A stretch of 64,000 nucleotides of DNA from Ashinkailepas kermadecensis (taxonomy: Eukaryota > Arthropoda > Thecostraca > Neolepadidae): NCBI GenBank assembly GCA_034440615.1, contig JAOTOM010003846.1, forward strand, positions 1 through 64,000, in the 5' to 3' direction. The notes under the pieces were generated by a model. That model was not told the origin of the DNA, ran no database searches, and saw nothing but the letters and a program-made list of their open reading frames with translations. Positions 11,240 through 33,239 of the stretch are shown here, in pieces. A program made the translations under genes and the position numbers. How positions within the stretch are numbered: position 1 is the stretch's first letter; each line of letters opens with the position of its first letter.

Positions 11240-14200
11240 GCCTGCTTTATGCAGACATCTGCTGAACGTCAGCCACTTCCTTACCTGTTGTCGGCGCCGG
11301 CCGCCCCTGTGGACGTCACCGTTCCTCTCATAGGCGTCGCAGATGCGGGGTTGACCATCGTCGGACCACCGCCAGTGCCCAGAGCGCGCGTCCACTCTGC
11401 CAGTGAAGACAGCACGTGGGCATATATCGACGGCATGTGTGGCAGCCTCGCTGACACTGATGCAGTACATCACTCTAAATGGCAATAGATATCGGCCACA
11501 GGAACGCTTAGATTTAGCATCATGAAGAAGCAAACATGCAATCATTTTTAAGAATGTAGCTTGGAATATGCCAATATACTAAGCATGATTTTGAGATGTT
11601 GCGCGAAAACATATAATGCACATCACTCTGTGACTGAACGATTCGTAAATCAAATAACTTACTGCCATGATACATAGCTTATCATATAACATCATGTTGT
11701 ATCTCTTTCGTGGAATAAAGTGAAGTGCCGAACGCGGAGTGAAATCAATGTGGCTCCATGTATATCTACTATCTCTCCATCCAGTCATTATCCACTATTT
11801 CGATAGCATTGCCTCTGTGCATGTGGATGCAAATATATAGTGACCTCAGATAACATGCATTCACCGAGGTTTATCACCAAGCGCATCGGTAAAACCCTCC
11901 CCTTCTGGATTACAAAACGCAGTTCCTGATTACAATGTGGATGCGGTATCGACTGGATTAAATAGGACTACCATCGCACAACTGGGGTCAAAACCTGGTG
12001 GCGTAAAGTACAAGGCTTTCCCAAGTCGGAACTGCATGTTGTTTGCCGTCCGGTGTGGCGAACGTGGCAGTGGAAACAGCGACAGTTTATACACCAGCTG
12101 CCGTGTTAAGTCTGATGGACTGCAATCGGTGGCGTACCACCGGAGATGCAGGTCTGACAATATAATCGATGCTACATGGAAACCCTATTAGCTAGTACTT
12201 ATTGAAGACACGTCACGCCGGTAGAAAGCTTCCACCGCACATCGGTAGGCATTGTGTGGACTACGTGCATAAAACGTCCTGCGGGTTCACGGCAACGGAT
12301 CAACACTCACCGCAATTTTCGAGCAACTGTCGCACACATTTTACGACGATAATCTACCGGTATCATATCAAGTCAGCAACAACTTGACTGGTTACTGATC
12401 TACACCGTTATCACTTATGACATGCTTGACAAGTTCGTGTTGCATTCGTTTTCTCCTCTCTCATTCATTGTGGTCGATATTTTCCCCATAGTTGAATGGG
12501 TTCCTCACGCTGAGCCACCGGTTTGGACGGCAGAAATAATCCAGACCAGGACATCTCTGAAACTGCTGGATAATGTGAATGGTGCCATACCGACCGGCGG
12601 CTCGACATCGCGCGACGTATGGGAGTCTAAAGCAGAGAAAAGCTTGGAAGTACAAAATATGCGTCACAGGCCAGGCCAAAATATCCGTCACAGGCCGGAC
12701 TACGTCCGTGGCAATCGCGTCGCATTCTCCAACCAGCAACGCAGCTAGTGATGAAATGCTCGCTGCAATTTGCTGTGAAATATATGGAAGACTTTTCGCC
12801 ACGAAATGCGGTTGCCAAATGTCGGGGATAGGCTCATGCAATGCAGAAGCGTCTCGGCCCGATGTGCACTCTCGGTGATGAACATATGAGTGCCATCTGA
12901 ATCACGTACTTGTACGAATGTGTTTTTGAAAAAGAACCTAAAACAGCGTAGAACAAATAGTTGCTTCTGGGAAATTGGAGGGGACATTTCCCCAGCTCTC
13001 CCGTCCTTCCATCCCGTCCCACCCGTCCAGTGGTTGCGCCCAAGATCCAAGAATCGAACGTTTGCACTGTGCATCGATGCCAAATTATTTGTACATAGCA
13101 CAGATTTTGTGTGATACAAGCGGAAAACCATCGCTTTCTGATTGCTAAGCACAAAACACGACAAATTACCAAACACGAGGAAAGAATAATTTGGCAGTGT
13201 CCAGGCATATACTGCAGAACACACTAAGATTTGCAAAGTAAAAGTAGTCTGAAGATGTTCATAGCTACCGCTTCGTATCCCTTCCCCCAACCAACAACTG
13301 CCATGGAAATACATCCCTGGTTGGATAGGCATCCCAAATCAACGCTGTGTACGGTGCAACAATCTCCTGAATCACGTTGGATAAGCAATAAAACATAATT
13401 GCTGTGCGAGGGGTTCAACGCTCACTCCCTTCCCCGAACCGAAGGTATTTTTTCCTCGTGATGATTACCAACAACATTCCAAAAGAATATAATTACGACC
13501 ATAACTCCTTTAACTATGAAACATTCCTCAGGAACACGTACTATATATTCGCGAAATATGCATTCCAACTAACCCTCGTTCGTGAAGGGGTTGTTGCAAC
13601 GCCCTAATGTTTTTCGCGACCACAAAAACTACACGCGTCAGTGCTCCGACGCTCTGTGTCGCTGACCTTCCTTTGTCGATCTTACAATACAAAAGAGGAT
13701 GCTATGTCAGATAACTGGGCTGTCACATCACAAGTGTAGACATGTTTAGTCATTATCGGCCGATATCATAAATTATCAACAATAATGTCACTTATTGCCC
13801 CGAATGGTCATTGCTAAGTGTGATAGGGCCACGGATAACTCAGCCAACCTACTTACAACGTCATCGCCAATTCAAAGGTCACAAGGTTACTGTCCCAACT
13901 TGATCTTAGATCATTTTCGGCTCATGAGTCATCCCGGAGATAATTTGCCGCTGCAACTATGCTCCGCGTCTATTTTGACCCATAGGTACGAGATAATGGT
14001 GTTTCTGGGCGCTATTTCGGAAGTTCCCAACACGAGGTCAACACTTGGGTCTATTGACCTCCTTTGGCCATAGACCTTCTGATCTAAATGTAGCATATCG
14101 CACATTGATGGTACCCAAGATACTGAAGAACGTCATGCTGACATTTAAACTGATCTGGTAGGTCAACCAGTAACCAGAAGTATCAACATCGTGTATGAAT

Positions 14201-14420
14201 CGCGAGATATTGTCGCTTGCAACACGCCGTTTTTCACGTCGCTATCTTTATCCATTTAGAGACGCCAGGGGTTGCAGGAATCCACCCCTCTCCCTCCCTG
14301 ACGAACTGCCGTGCACGGGTCAGGGTTAAACAGAGGAGTTTTCCTCACCCTGCAATGGTTAAAATGCATGCTCTCCAAATCAATAGTTCGAATCATAAAT
14401 AAACCCTAGTCACATTAAAT
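11240..14420. other. Unannotated sequence
   Basis: No supported gene. The longest open frame (12745-13332, minus, 195 codons) has overlapping open frames on both strands and no recognisable domain, signal peptide or splice pattern, so I treat it as chance. Confidence 0.4.
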
Positions 14421-14572
14421 GTGTGCTTCATCAAGTGTACCACACAATGAGTACTTATCCAAGTGTACCACGCAACGTGTACTTCACCAAGTGTACCGCA
14501 CAATGTGTAGTCCACCAAGTGTACCACACAACGTGTACTTCATCAAGTGTCCCACACAATGTGCATTACACC
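14421..14572 (+). repeat. 28-bp minisatellite, about 5.4 copies
   Basis: Units contain CAAGTGTACC followed by ACACAA(T/C)GTGTA, with scattered substitutions between copies. Confidence 0.85.
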
Positions 14573-14640
14573 ATAGCATGCATATCGTAATGATCAATTG
14601 CGGTACATCGGGCTTTGGCATTCATGTGAAACCACTAGTG

Positions 14641-14739
14641 TATTGCTGCAATTATCTGCGTGCAGCCGTAATTATCTGCGTGTTGCTGTAATTATCTGCG
14701 TGTTGCTATAATTATCAGTGTGTTACTGTAATCATCTGC
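14641..14739 (+). repeat. 20-bp minisatellite, about 5 copies
   Basis: The unit is GTTGCTGTAATTATCTGCGT with one or two substitutions per copy. It lies 70 bp after an unrelated 28-bp array. Confidence 0.85.
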
Positions 14740-24294
<9,555 letters not shown>

Positions 24295-27241
24295 CTGTGT
24301 GGCGCGGCCGGGACACGCCGTCGGCGCCGGTCGGACTGGCCGCCTCCTCCTCCTCTTCGACTATCGTGTACACCTCGCCGGCCGACGGCTCCATCACCAC
24401 CGAGCCGGGCCCCGACGAGCTGGCGTCGCTCTCGTCATCGCTCTCGGCGTCACAGTAGCGCATCACGTGACTCGGATCACGGCAGGACGGCGGGGAGGCG
24501 GGCGAGCCGGGCGGCTCGGGCGGCACCAGCGTGGCCGGCGGGTGGGGCATCATGGAGGCCTTGAGGGTGGGCTGGGCGCGCGGCCACTTGGCGATGGACG
24601 AGGAGAGGACAGTGGCCCCGTCGCGCGGCGGCGGCGCGGCCCGGCCGAACGAGCCGGCCGCGGACGGCCGCGGCCGCAGCTCGGCCGGCTCGTCGTCCGC
24701 GTCGAGGAAGCCGGCCGGGATGTGCACTCCGAACTTGCTGGAGAACTGCGAGCGCGCCCGGCTGTCTGGCGTCGAGCCGGGCCGCTCGCCGGCCGCCTCC
24801 TCGTCCAGGCGGCCGACACTGCTCATCGGCGACGGCGTGGCCAGCCGATCCGAACTCGAGTCGAGTGCCAGCAGCGGCGACTCGCCCGGACTCGGCGGCG
24901 AGTCGCCGTCCATGCCCAGCGACGAGAGCGACTGCAGGAAGCGCTTGCGACGCACCGCCATGTCGGTGTACTGGCCGTCGTGGGTGACACTGCTGAGGGC
25001 ATGCTCCGGCAGCGAGGTCGGCTGAGTGGCCGCGTCCGCAGCCGCACTCACCTGGACGGGGTGATGGCCGTTGGTGTTGACGGGCAGTGTTCTGGGCGGT
25101 GTCGACTGAGAGGTGGTTATGCTCGGCTGTGTTCCCGCCGTTGCAGTGGGTTTCAGTAACGATAATAGCCCCGAAGCGGAGCTCTGCAGCTTTCCAGTGG
25201 CTGCCACGACAAAAGGTGTCGGCACATATATATTGGACCCAGTAACACGAGGATTTGCAGTCTGCCCTGGAATAGCTGATGACGCAGTCGTCTGGGGTTC
25301 ACGTAGTTGCTGTAGTTGCTTTTCATTTCCTTCCCTGTCCAGATCGGTTTTCAGCAGTTCTCGCTCTCGCTGCTGTTGCTGCTGCAGGGACAGCTTCTGT
25401 TGGGGAGCGGCCAGCTGGTTGTGCGGAGAGCCCGGCAGACTGCGTGGTGCACCATTCGGCTGCGACCATACGGAAGACGTGGCGGCGCGAGTGGCCGAAC
25501 TGACCACCGACGAGGCGGCCGTCGCGCTGGCAGCGCATGTTTGTACTTGTGTGCGGATGAACGTGGGACTGCACCGGCCCTCGGCGGCCCGCAGCGCCTG
25601 CGCCGACTGCTGTATGGATTGGTTGACGTGCGTGTGTAGACTGTGGAGCGGAGTCGACTGGGGCGGCGGTATCAGACCGCCCAGACCCTCCGACACCTTC
25701 CCCTTGAGGCTCGTCTGCAGCTGGGAGAAGAGGCCACGCTCCTGTACGGCTCGACCAGGCGGCGGCGGAGACGGCGCCGGCGCCGGCGCCGCTGCCGTCG
25801 CCGCCGCCGGCGACGTCGTCTCCGACGACACGCCCTGAGACACCAGCGATGGGTCCAGCAACTTTTCATTCAACGTTTTGTCGAACTTCGCCAGCAGTTT
25901 GTCCGTTTTCCCGAAAAAGTTGTCGAGTGTTCGTTCGACAGCGCTGATGTGTGGCTTGCGCGCTGCGGCGGTGGAGGAAGAAGCTGACGCGGGGCCGACA
26001 GCATCTGGTTCGCCTCCAAGTGGCTGACCTCGCGTGACGGTTGGCAGCAGCACGCCAGCCTGGTAGTGGGAAGGCTGACAGCCGGCGGACAAAACAGCAG
26101 GCTGACAGTTCATTGGCGGCGGGGCGGACGTCAGGGGGCCGTAGTGCGTGCTGGAGGGATGTGGTGCTGGCGGGATATAATTTTGCTGGGCGTTCGGCTG
26201 AAACATGCTGGACTGGGAATTCGAAGGCTGGAGATTATTTTCGTTTCGGTCCAGCTGAACACCGTGCAGCGAGGCAGATGGAAAAATGTTGGGCTGTGAA
26301 TTAGGAGCATAATAGCCAGGCTGGGTATTGGGCGCTACAGGTTTAGACTGGAGCGCAGTTGGGAAGGACCCTGTGAAAGCACTGGGAGGGTAAGAACCAA
26401 TTTGATAGATGGATTCATTTTGTGGTCCTGTGGTGGCCGGCCTGGGCTGTTTCCGGTCAGCTTCAGCCAAGAAGCTTGGCGAATCTGCGCCGTGCTGCGG
26501 GCCAGAAGCCATACTGCCGGCGTCCTGTCCATCTGGCGGCGTCCCACCGAACTGAGTGGGGTGCGACACGCCTGGTGAAGATGTTGCCGATGATAGCCCG
26601 TTCGGCGACCACTTCTGCTGCAGTCCCAGCGGGCCTCCACCCGTGCCGTTCTGTTCTCCAGCGTGGACTGTCATCTGCCCTCCAGCAGAGATTGCCATCT
26701 CACCCCCGGTGGAGATCGCCATCTGACCTCCAGCGGAGACCGCCATCTGACCTCCAGTTGGAACCGCCATCTGACCTCCAGTTGGGGCCGTCATCTGCCC
26801 TCCAACGGAGACCGCCATCTGACCTGCAGTGGGAACCGCCATCTGACCCCCAGCGGAAACCGCCATCTGCCCTCCAGTCGGTGCCGCCATCTGTCCTCCG
26901 GCGGGAGCTGTCATCCGCCCTCCAGCGGAGATCGCCATCTGACCTCCAGCCGGGGTCACCACCTGTCCTCCAGCCGGGGCGGCTATCTGCGGCCCTGGCT
27001 GACGCGGCACGCGTATTCGTGGCCGCATCTGGCCGCGAGGTCCCATCATGCGCGGACGCAGAGGGCGCACGCCCTGCGGGCCGGGGCCCCGCGGTCGAGG
27101 ACCTCGCGGCCGCGGCGGTCCGGCGCCACCGGGCAGGACGGGGCTGGGACTGGGGCTGGTGTGGTCGGATCGGATCTTCTCTACGTACTCACTGTGTACA
27201 CTGGAGTTGGCCAGGTGACGCTGCTGTCCTCCGTTGGGAAT
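24295..27241 (-). CDS. Large disordered exon of a Piccolo/Fife/RIM-class zinc-finger scaffold protein
   Basis: Minus-strand exon of 2947 nt (982 codons plus one base), one long GC-rich open frame. The acceptor is GTGCGATTTCAG before 27241 (phase 0, matching the exon ending at 30636). The donor is CACACAG|GTGAGC after 24295 (phase 1). Exon residues 1-35 read IPNGGQQRHL...HSEYVEKIRSDHT, then Pro/Arg/Gly-rich sequence, 14 octapeptide repeats of GGQM type (about 87-198), and long Ser/Pro/Gln/Asn-rich tracts. Short islands look structured: AVERTLDNFFGKTDKLLAKF and RKRFLQSLSSLGMDGDSPP. It ends with an acidic SDDESD and poly-Glu segment. The protein is probably an intrinsically disordered linker of an active-zone scaffold. 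That role rests on the zinc finger in the two upstream exons. A possible internal donor, CACA|GTGAGTACG near 27190, could shorten it. Confidence 0.75.
26648..26983 (-). repeat. 24-bp coding minisatellite, 14 copies (GGQM octapeptide)
   Basis: Fourteen consecutive 24-bp units inside the large exon encode variants of x-(A/V/I)-(P/S)-(A/T/V)-G-G-Q-M. The unit keeps the reading frame, and most substitutions fall in the first four residues while GGQM is held. This suggests either recent expansion or constraint on the glycine-glutamine core. Confidence 0.9.
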
Positions 27242-27559
27242 CTGAAATCGCACACCGTTGGCAATACATAGAAAAGCATGCACACCCCGAGCAAGGCAAG
27301 GGCTTTCTTATCCCGCTTTCCCATTGCAGAGAAAGCGGTGCGTGCCTATATGCACAACCGTATTCATGTATCCCTCTGCCTCCAGGAAGTATGTTTGGTA
27401 ACATGACGTCATCAGGCTCGAATGCTTCTCTTCACCATTGGCTTACACACGTTTATTTACCGTTTTGTGATGAGCGTCACATGACCTCTCCAAGTCGGAG
27501 AAGGACCGTATTTGCGGGGGCATGTGGCTAGTTCGCGTTGACGTGTTCCACGACAGCGT
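27242..27559. other. Intron sequence between zinc-finger exon 2 and the large exon
   Basis: No gene or repeat seen. Open frames here are read-through of the large exon's frame and its shadows. Confidence 0.5.
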
Positions 27560-28459
27560 ATCATAACCTCCACAGGTCATAACCTCCACAGTTCATAACC
27601 TCCACAATTTCAACATATCCAAAGCGGTCGTAACCTGCACAGGTCATAACCTCCACAGCTCACAACCTCCACAACACCGAAGTGGCCTAATCTCCGCAGG
27701 TCACAACCTCCACAACTACAAAGCAGTCATAACCCCCCACAGCTCAAAACCTCCACAACTCCGAAGCGGTCATAACCTCCACAGCTCACAACCTCCACAG
27801 CTCCGAAGCGGTCTTAACCTCCACAGGTCACAACCTCCACAACTCCGATGCGGTCATAGCCTCCACAGCTCACAACCTCCACGACTCCGAAACGATCATA
27901 GACTCCACAGGTCACAACCTCCACAACTCCGAAGCGGTTATAACCTCCACAGCTCACAACCTCCACAAGTTCAAGAACTCCATAATTTAATTGAAGCATC
28001 ACTTCAGCTAGCTATCGCTAGGTAGCAGCACGGTCTAAGTATTATCGCAACGAATATGGAATGAATGTCATGAGATTGAACGTTGAAGTACAGTAACGTA
28101 ACCTAACCTAACCTAACCTAACCTAACCTAACATAATACATAGACCGTGCGGCTACCTAGCGATAGCTAGCTGAAGAGACGCTTCTGGGAAATTGTGATT
28201 TTTTTTGAATCTGTAGAGGTTGTGAGCTGTGGAGGTTATGACCGCTTCGCAGTTGTGGAGGTTGTGACATGTGGAGGTTATGACCGCTTCGGAGTTGTGA
28301 ACTGTGGAGGTTAGGACCGCTTCGGAGTTGTGGAGGTTGTGAGCTGTGGAGGTTATGACCACATCGGAGTTGTGAAGGTTGTGACCTGTGGAGGTTATGA
28401 CCACTTCGGAGTTGTGGTGGTTGTAAGCTGTGGAGGTTATGACCTGTCTAGGTTATGAT
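27560..28459. mobile_element. Foldback-type element: inverted arms made of 42-bp tandem repeats
   Basis: The left arm (27560-28037) is tandem copies of a 42-bp unit built on CATAACCTCCACAGCTCA and ACTCCGAAGCGGT. The right arm (28141-28459) is the same unit in reverse orientation. The arms also share a non-repetitive inner inverted segment: 28002-28037 and 28141-28176 are complementary with one mismatch in 36. The 103-bp loop carries six CCTAA units. Long inverted repeats composed of direct repeats are the hallmark of Foldback (FB) transposons. No target-site duplication was identified. It sits inside the intron between the exons at 27241 and 30636. No coding capacity is seen. Confidence 0.75.
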
Positions 28460-30635
28460 GCACCTCCGTGCTTCACCATGAGGAAGAAAAACATAATCAT
28501 TTGGATAAATTGAGTACGCTTAGAGATTTGACAACAATACACCATGCGTCGACCAAAAGGTCTAGGAAATCTGTGTGTGTGTTGAATAGTGAAGCACTGC
28601 CAACTGCATGACAAAGAACAACGTATAGCTCATGGACTGCCGGAATCTAGTCATCGGTATTGCAATTCCGGCAGGGTGTATATACGTGGAGCACGTGCAC
28701 AATTTCGGCATCCCTTAGTAGATGTCACGACTCCATTACCGACATAAGTCGCACGATCACAAGACTTTGTCACATTCGCACCGCAAGCGATGCAGTCGTT
28801 TCTCTGGGTGTGGAAGGACGGCAATCGGTCATAGCACATGACTCTGGCAATCACGTATCAGACACGTGATCTGCTTTGACTGGTGCAGCTTTGAGTTCAT
28901 AATGGTGCATGTTACCGACACAAATTTGATCCATGAGTACCTTGTTGCGGGGGCTATCTGAGCAGCATGGACGCAGCGAGCAGCCAGGGTCCCACCGAAA
29001 CGCTTAAGCTCTGAATACGCATACAAACCCTGGCTGTGTTTGCGATGGAGACTGGCCGAGATATCACGCGCTTTAGACCTGCACAACTGTCAATTTCAGC
29101 TCCGAAATTGCCGGTCTTCTTGCGATTTAAAAACTTTCTTTGCGTGTCTCGGTACTGCACGCTTTTTACACCTGGGCCACTCTAAATCAATTTGCTAGGT
29201 GCGCGCTACATCGCACGTGCTATTCACGTACGTGAATGGCGGGGTGCTGCAGTCATGACAAAGGCCAAAGCCTATCCCGGATGTCGCACACTTAACACGC
29301 CGCTTTTGACACCTTTAACGGTCGGTTTTGAGTGGACAGGGTGAACGTTAAGAGATAGGGTTGACGTCAGTACACGAGTCGTACACTGACTCCTGAGCGA
29401 GGCCCTCGTCTGCTCACTCCTCTACCTTCCTACCCCTTCTTATCTGGACCCGACCCGAGGATGGCGAACCTCGAAAAGCTGTCCAAGTCTGCATCTTCAT
29501 CTACTTCTACATCTTCGTCTGCGTCTACTGAACTGGTTTAAGCGCCCTTGTACTTTAGCCAGGTTGATGCTCTGCTTCTGTCTCTCTTTCTTTTCGGGCG
29601 TAGCGATTACTTAACGCTCTGACAATTACCACACAATGTCCTGCATCGACGTGGCGATCCGCCAGCTTCGTGACGCTCTAGGTGTCGAAGAGCTGCATTT
29701 CACACGAACACAGCCGTTTTTGAGTCGACAAGTAAAAATGGTGCATGCACAGGTACGCCGTTTGATTGGAATTGGGCACCTTCGGCACTGAACAATAAGT
29801 GATGCTGCAGCCAACACATTTTGGAAATTGGCATCAGGTCCTCTGCTACCACAGATAGCTGGCCATCTGTAATCCATATCGGTGCATGGAGTGTGTGCAC
29901 GTCCCGCACAGCGACAGCGACATGGTTTTCATCGTGACGTCACAGGGCCTGCGTCAGTCCGTCAGTTTGGTGTTTTTGGTGTTTTGATACCAGAAATAGC
30001 CGTCCACCCTATGGTCATTTTTTTGGCAATTGCTTCATCGTTCCAGGTCATTGTCCACCAAGTACAGCAATTCTGTTTTTCATCAGCAATGCTATTTGTA
30101 TAACATAATTACCTGTTCAGTAGATCAGAAGATGAAAGCTTTGTTGTATGGATATGGATGAAAGCTTCGATTTGGTCCCAAAAATACAGCCTATCAGGTG
30201 CCACATGCATCCCTCAATCAAACGAACGTGGAGGATTCGTGGAGACACCCACACGAGGAGGTGTAAAAAATGCCTCCTACCCTCCCTGGCGGGTAGAAAA
30301 TCAGCTTGAATTACACGCAAGAAAGGTAGACTTTTGGAGTAAATATTCAGGTCCAAAAGGTCCATTTGATATGACATGTTTTAATTCGTGATGGTCACTT
30401 TATCTGCAAGCAATTTATACATAACTACCGTTTTCTATGTAATTCCTGCTTGCTTCTGCCTTTTTGTGGTGAACTTTCAGAACGGTACTTCCACAGCGTC
30501 GTTTTCATTGGTGAATGGACAGAATACTAATAGCTCATTGGCTGGTGGGTGTGTGGGACACACCCCTCCAGACGGCTGACTTTGGTCCGAATGAGCGGCA
30601 CAGCGGTCACTCAGTACGGTTGCGACTGGACTAAC
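28460..30635. other. Intron sequence between zinc-finger exon 2 and the large exon
   Basis: No supported gene. A minus-strand frame at 29700-29909 (RDVHTLHAPIWITDGQLSVV...) has ordinary protein composition but no splice sites or family match. It could be a relic of a mobile element. Confidence 0.4.
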
Positions 30636-30842
30636 CTGTGCCTGTCGTGGGCAGCCGATGAAGGTCGGATGGGCCTGTCGCGGTGGACCGGGACCGGGAC
30701 CGGGACCGGGACCGGGACCGGGACCGGGACCGGACCGGACCGTGCCCGGCCCTGTGTTGGCCGCTGTCCGCATGGCGTACGAGCCGGACGACATCGACTC
30801 CTTCCGCACCTCGAGACACTTGTTGCAGAGCCACTCCGCGTC
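30636..30842 (-). CDS. Exon 2: C-terminal end of FYVE-like zinc finger plus GP-repeat linker
   Basis: Minus-strand exon of 207 nt (69 codons), phase 0 at both ends. The acceptor is CTGAATTCTGCAG before 30842 and the donor is GGCACAG|GTTAGT after 30636. It begins DAEWLCNKCLEVRKESMSSG. The WLC-x2-C block is the closing zinc ligand pair of Piccolo/Bassoon/Fife, rabphilin and RIM-type fingers, where it is typically EWLC.NC or VWLC.IC. Joined to the upstream exon (44604-44515), the spacing from the last CxxC Cys to this Trp is 13 residues, which by memory of the family matches Piccolo fingers. After the finger come eight Gly-Pro dipeptides encoded by a hexanucleotide repeat, then QAHPTFIGCPRQAQ. 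It splices in frame to the exon at 27241. Confidence 0.75.
30685..30732 (-). repeat. Coding hexanucleotide repeat (GGACCG)8
   Basis: Eight perfect GGACCG units (plus strand) lie inside the zinc-finger exon and encode Gly-Pro repeats on the minus strand. The run is followed by two shortened units. Confidence 0.92.
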
Positions 30843-30889
30843 CTGCAGAATTCAGGTTGGGTCATGCTTAGGGTCATGCCAAGCCGTTA

Positions 30890-32915
30890 GGCATGCACGC
30901 GGTCCTGCTCAGAAACAACAAATGAAAGTGATCGGTGAGAAGTGATCGGATCGCATGAACAGGGTGATCCGAACCGTCTGCTACATATGCTAGCGGACAG
31001 CAACAGTCGAGCATCCGCCTGCGGGTGAAATTACTGACTTCAGGTTACGTCAGGTTAAGTGTTACTTTCTCATCGTCATGACTGTCTGAGTAAGCAAGCG
31101 TATGAACGTCCGGAAACTTACTAGCAGTTTTGAGGCATCACAAATACACATTTTGTTGGCAAGTACGTATTAATGGTCCTAAAATTGGTAGGGGATGCAA
31201 TTTGGAGAGATAAAATTTGACTATGACGAGATTGTAATGGAAGTAAGCGAAAGGCGTGCCTCCATCAACATGTCGGGATGGGAGTGACAAACACGCATTT
31301 TTTATGAATTACCCGTCCAACCAGAGGATACACATATGACGGGTGGGAATGGGCACGCTAAGTTTTGCTTGACAGCAGCTACTCGTGGGGTGGGGGTTCA
31401 GGGCGTATCGACTGCAGTGGTCATGCAGCCACACACGGACTGCTCACGGAGTGCGAAATCCGCCGCCCACAAACCGCTGATATTGCGTCTTCGTGGCGCC
31501 CAGAGTACGATCGTGATGTGCTTTATCAACCGCCATCCGCCGCGCACGCTTCGCAATGCTTCTCGTCCGACGGCGCACTCCCTCGCTACTTCACCTCTAC
31601 TTGAGACAGAGCCACCGGACACAGACCACTGCGTGCGTGTCGCAAAACAAATTGCATGGTACCCGATTTGTCTTCTTTAGGTCAGCCAGTGACCCACCAC
31701 GGCGATTGAAGCGCGACATTTCCCGAACGTCGACTGCCGGTAACTCTAGACGGGTCGTGTACTTCATCAATCTGAGATGGGGTCGCGAGCCAGGCAAATG
31801 AGCGTCACACGATCGTACGAATGTATCAAAATGTAATTTGGCATCGTGATATCCATGGTTATTGGGCTGGATCCGATCGAAGCTCTCAGTTCAACCCCAG
31901 CAATATTTATCAGTGCTTGCAGAAGTTCGCAACTATCTATTATTTAGTTTCCAAGAATATTGATGGTTGCTAACTTCCAAATTAGCTCTAAAACATACTC
32001 GGACACAGATATTTAAATAGTCTCAGGTCAACCCAGGGTAATCACCTCGTTTGAACCCCAGGAAGTCACCGGCGATAAGATCTAGCAAGCATGAAACATA
32101 TACCATCCAAAGACATGAAATGCGAAGCATGAACTGCGTCAAAATAGGCAAAACTACGATTTCAATAAGCTATCACCAAAAACGCGTGCGTTCGTAACCT
32201 GAATCATCTGGCCAGGATTGCATTACCAAAAGATGTGGAAATATGTGGCCTCAATCGTGTCAAATGGCGGCGCGCTGTCACACGACGTTTTCCGTTGGTC
32301 GAGGGAAGCCCGCATCGGGTGCACCCGCTTTCCTCACCCGCTCTTCTGTGGTCGGCGCGGTGTTTTGTTGGCCCGTTAACATCGCCACACCACCCAATGG
32401 GACGACCGCACGCTCCGACAACATCCCACTGGCGCTCCACGTCATTCCTAACGTGTCGCTGGCCCGGCGATACTACTTTCCCTGACCACGGGGGTATTGG
32501 ACCGGAGACAAAGACCGGTCAAAGACGCTTACTTTACTACAGTGCACTGGTTCCATACAGGGACACCCTCCAATTGGGGAGGGGCGTGATGAGATCCCAC
32601 AGGAAGCGCGATAACCCGAAGAGAGCTTCAGAAAATTCCATGAATTATAAGCCACAGCAACGGGTGCAAATATCAATTATTCCTGCTCCCATGTGTCATG
32701 ATGCATCGCTAAAGTTCAGTAAGGTATTTGGTACATCGCTAAAGTTCAGTAAGGTATTTGGTACGCGGTGTGGACACGTCCTTGTATGTTTTGCCTCGAC
32801 CAGGCATATCTGTATCTCCAATGGTAGCCTCGTTGTGCCGCCGCGCCATAGTTAGCCTAGCTTACCCCAAGCCTAACGGCATGCACGCGGTCTTGCTCAG
32901 AAACAACAAATGAAG
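30890..32915 (+). repeat. Pair of dispersed 37-bp direct repeats flanking about 2 kb
   Basis: The segments 30890-30926 and 32879-32915 share GGCATGCACGCGGTC, then (C/T)TGCTCAGAAACAACA, then AATGAA, with one mismatch in 37. They are 1989 bp apart. They may be fragments of one repeat family or terminal direct repeats of an insertion. Nothing between them looks like LTR-element coding sequence. Confidence 0.7.
32705..32764 (+). repeat. Perfect 30-bp tandem duplication
   Basis: Two identical 30-bp copies begin ATCGCTAAAGTTCAG and end GTATTTGGTAC. Confidence 0.95.
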
Positions 32916-33239
32916 CGACCATGCATTGAGAAAACGGCGAGCAGTACCAATTGAGCATAGCAGTAGCGATAGCATGATGGGGTTGATTGATGCCCTTTGG
33001 GCTACTTATGAATAACAGCGGCAAAAAGTAGCAACATTACAGCAATGGCTTACAACCTGTAACACAAAATGATATTTACCATATTCACACATTTTGCTCA
33101 GAGCCTGTACAATTTAGCATACGAACATACATGTTAGAAGCAACGATTCAATATGTCAGATCGGACATCCTTGGTCAGGTTCAGTCCCAGGTGGCGGTGG
33201 TATGCTTAACCAGTATGTTTTGCAGGCGGGCGACTTCAG

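Larger units (their letters stand above)
30843..33239. other. Intron sequence upstream of zinc-finger exon 2
   Basis: No supported exon or RNA gene. It contains a 30-bp tandem duplication at 32705-32764 and a 37-bp dispersed repeat (30890-30926 and 32879-32915). A moderately GC-rich patch at 32240-32500 carries overlapping open frames with no recognisable product. Confidence 0.4.

Noticed and set aside
12745..13332. 195-codon minus-strand frame
   Set aside because: No domain, signal or splice pattern, and overlapping open frames in other phases and on the other strand.
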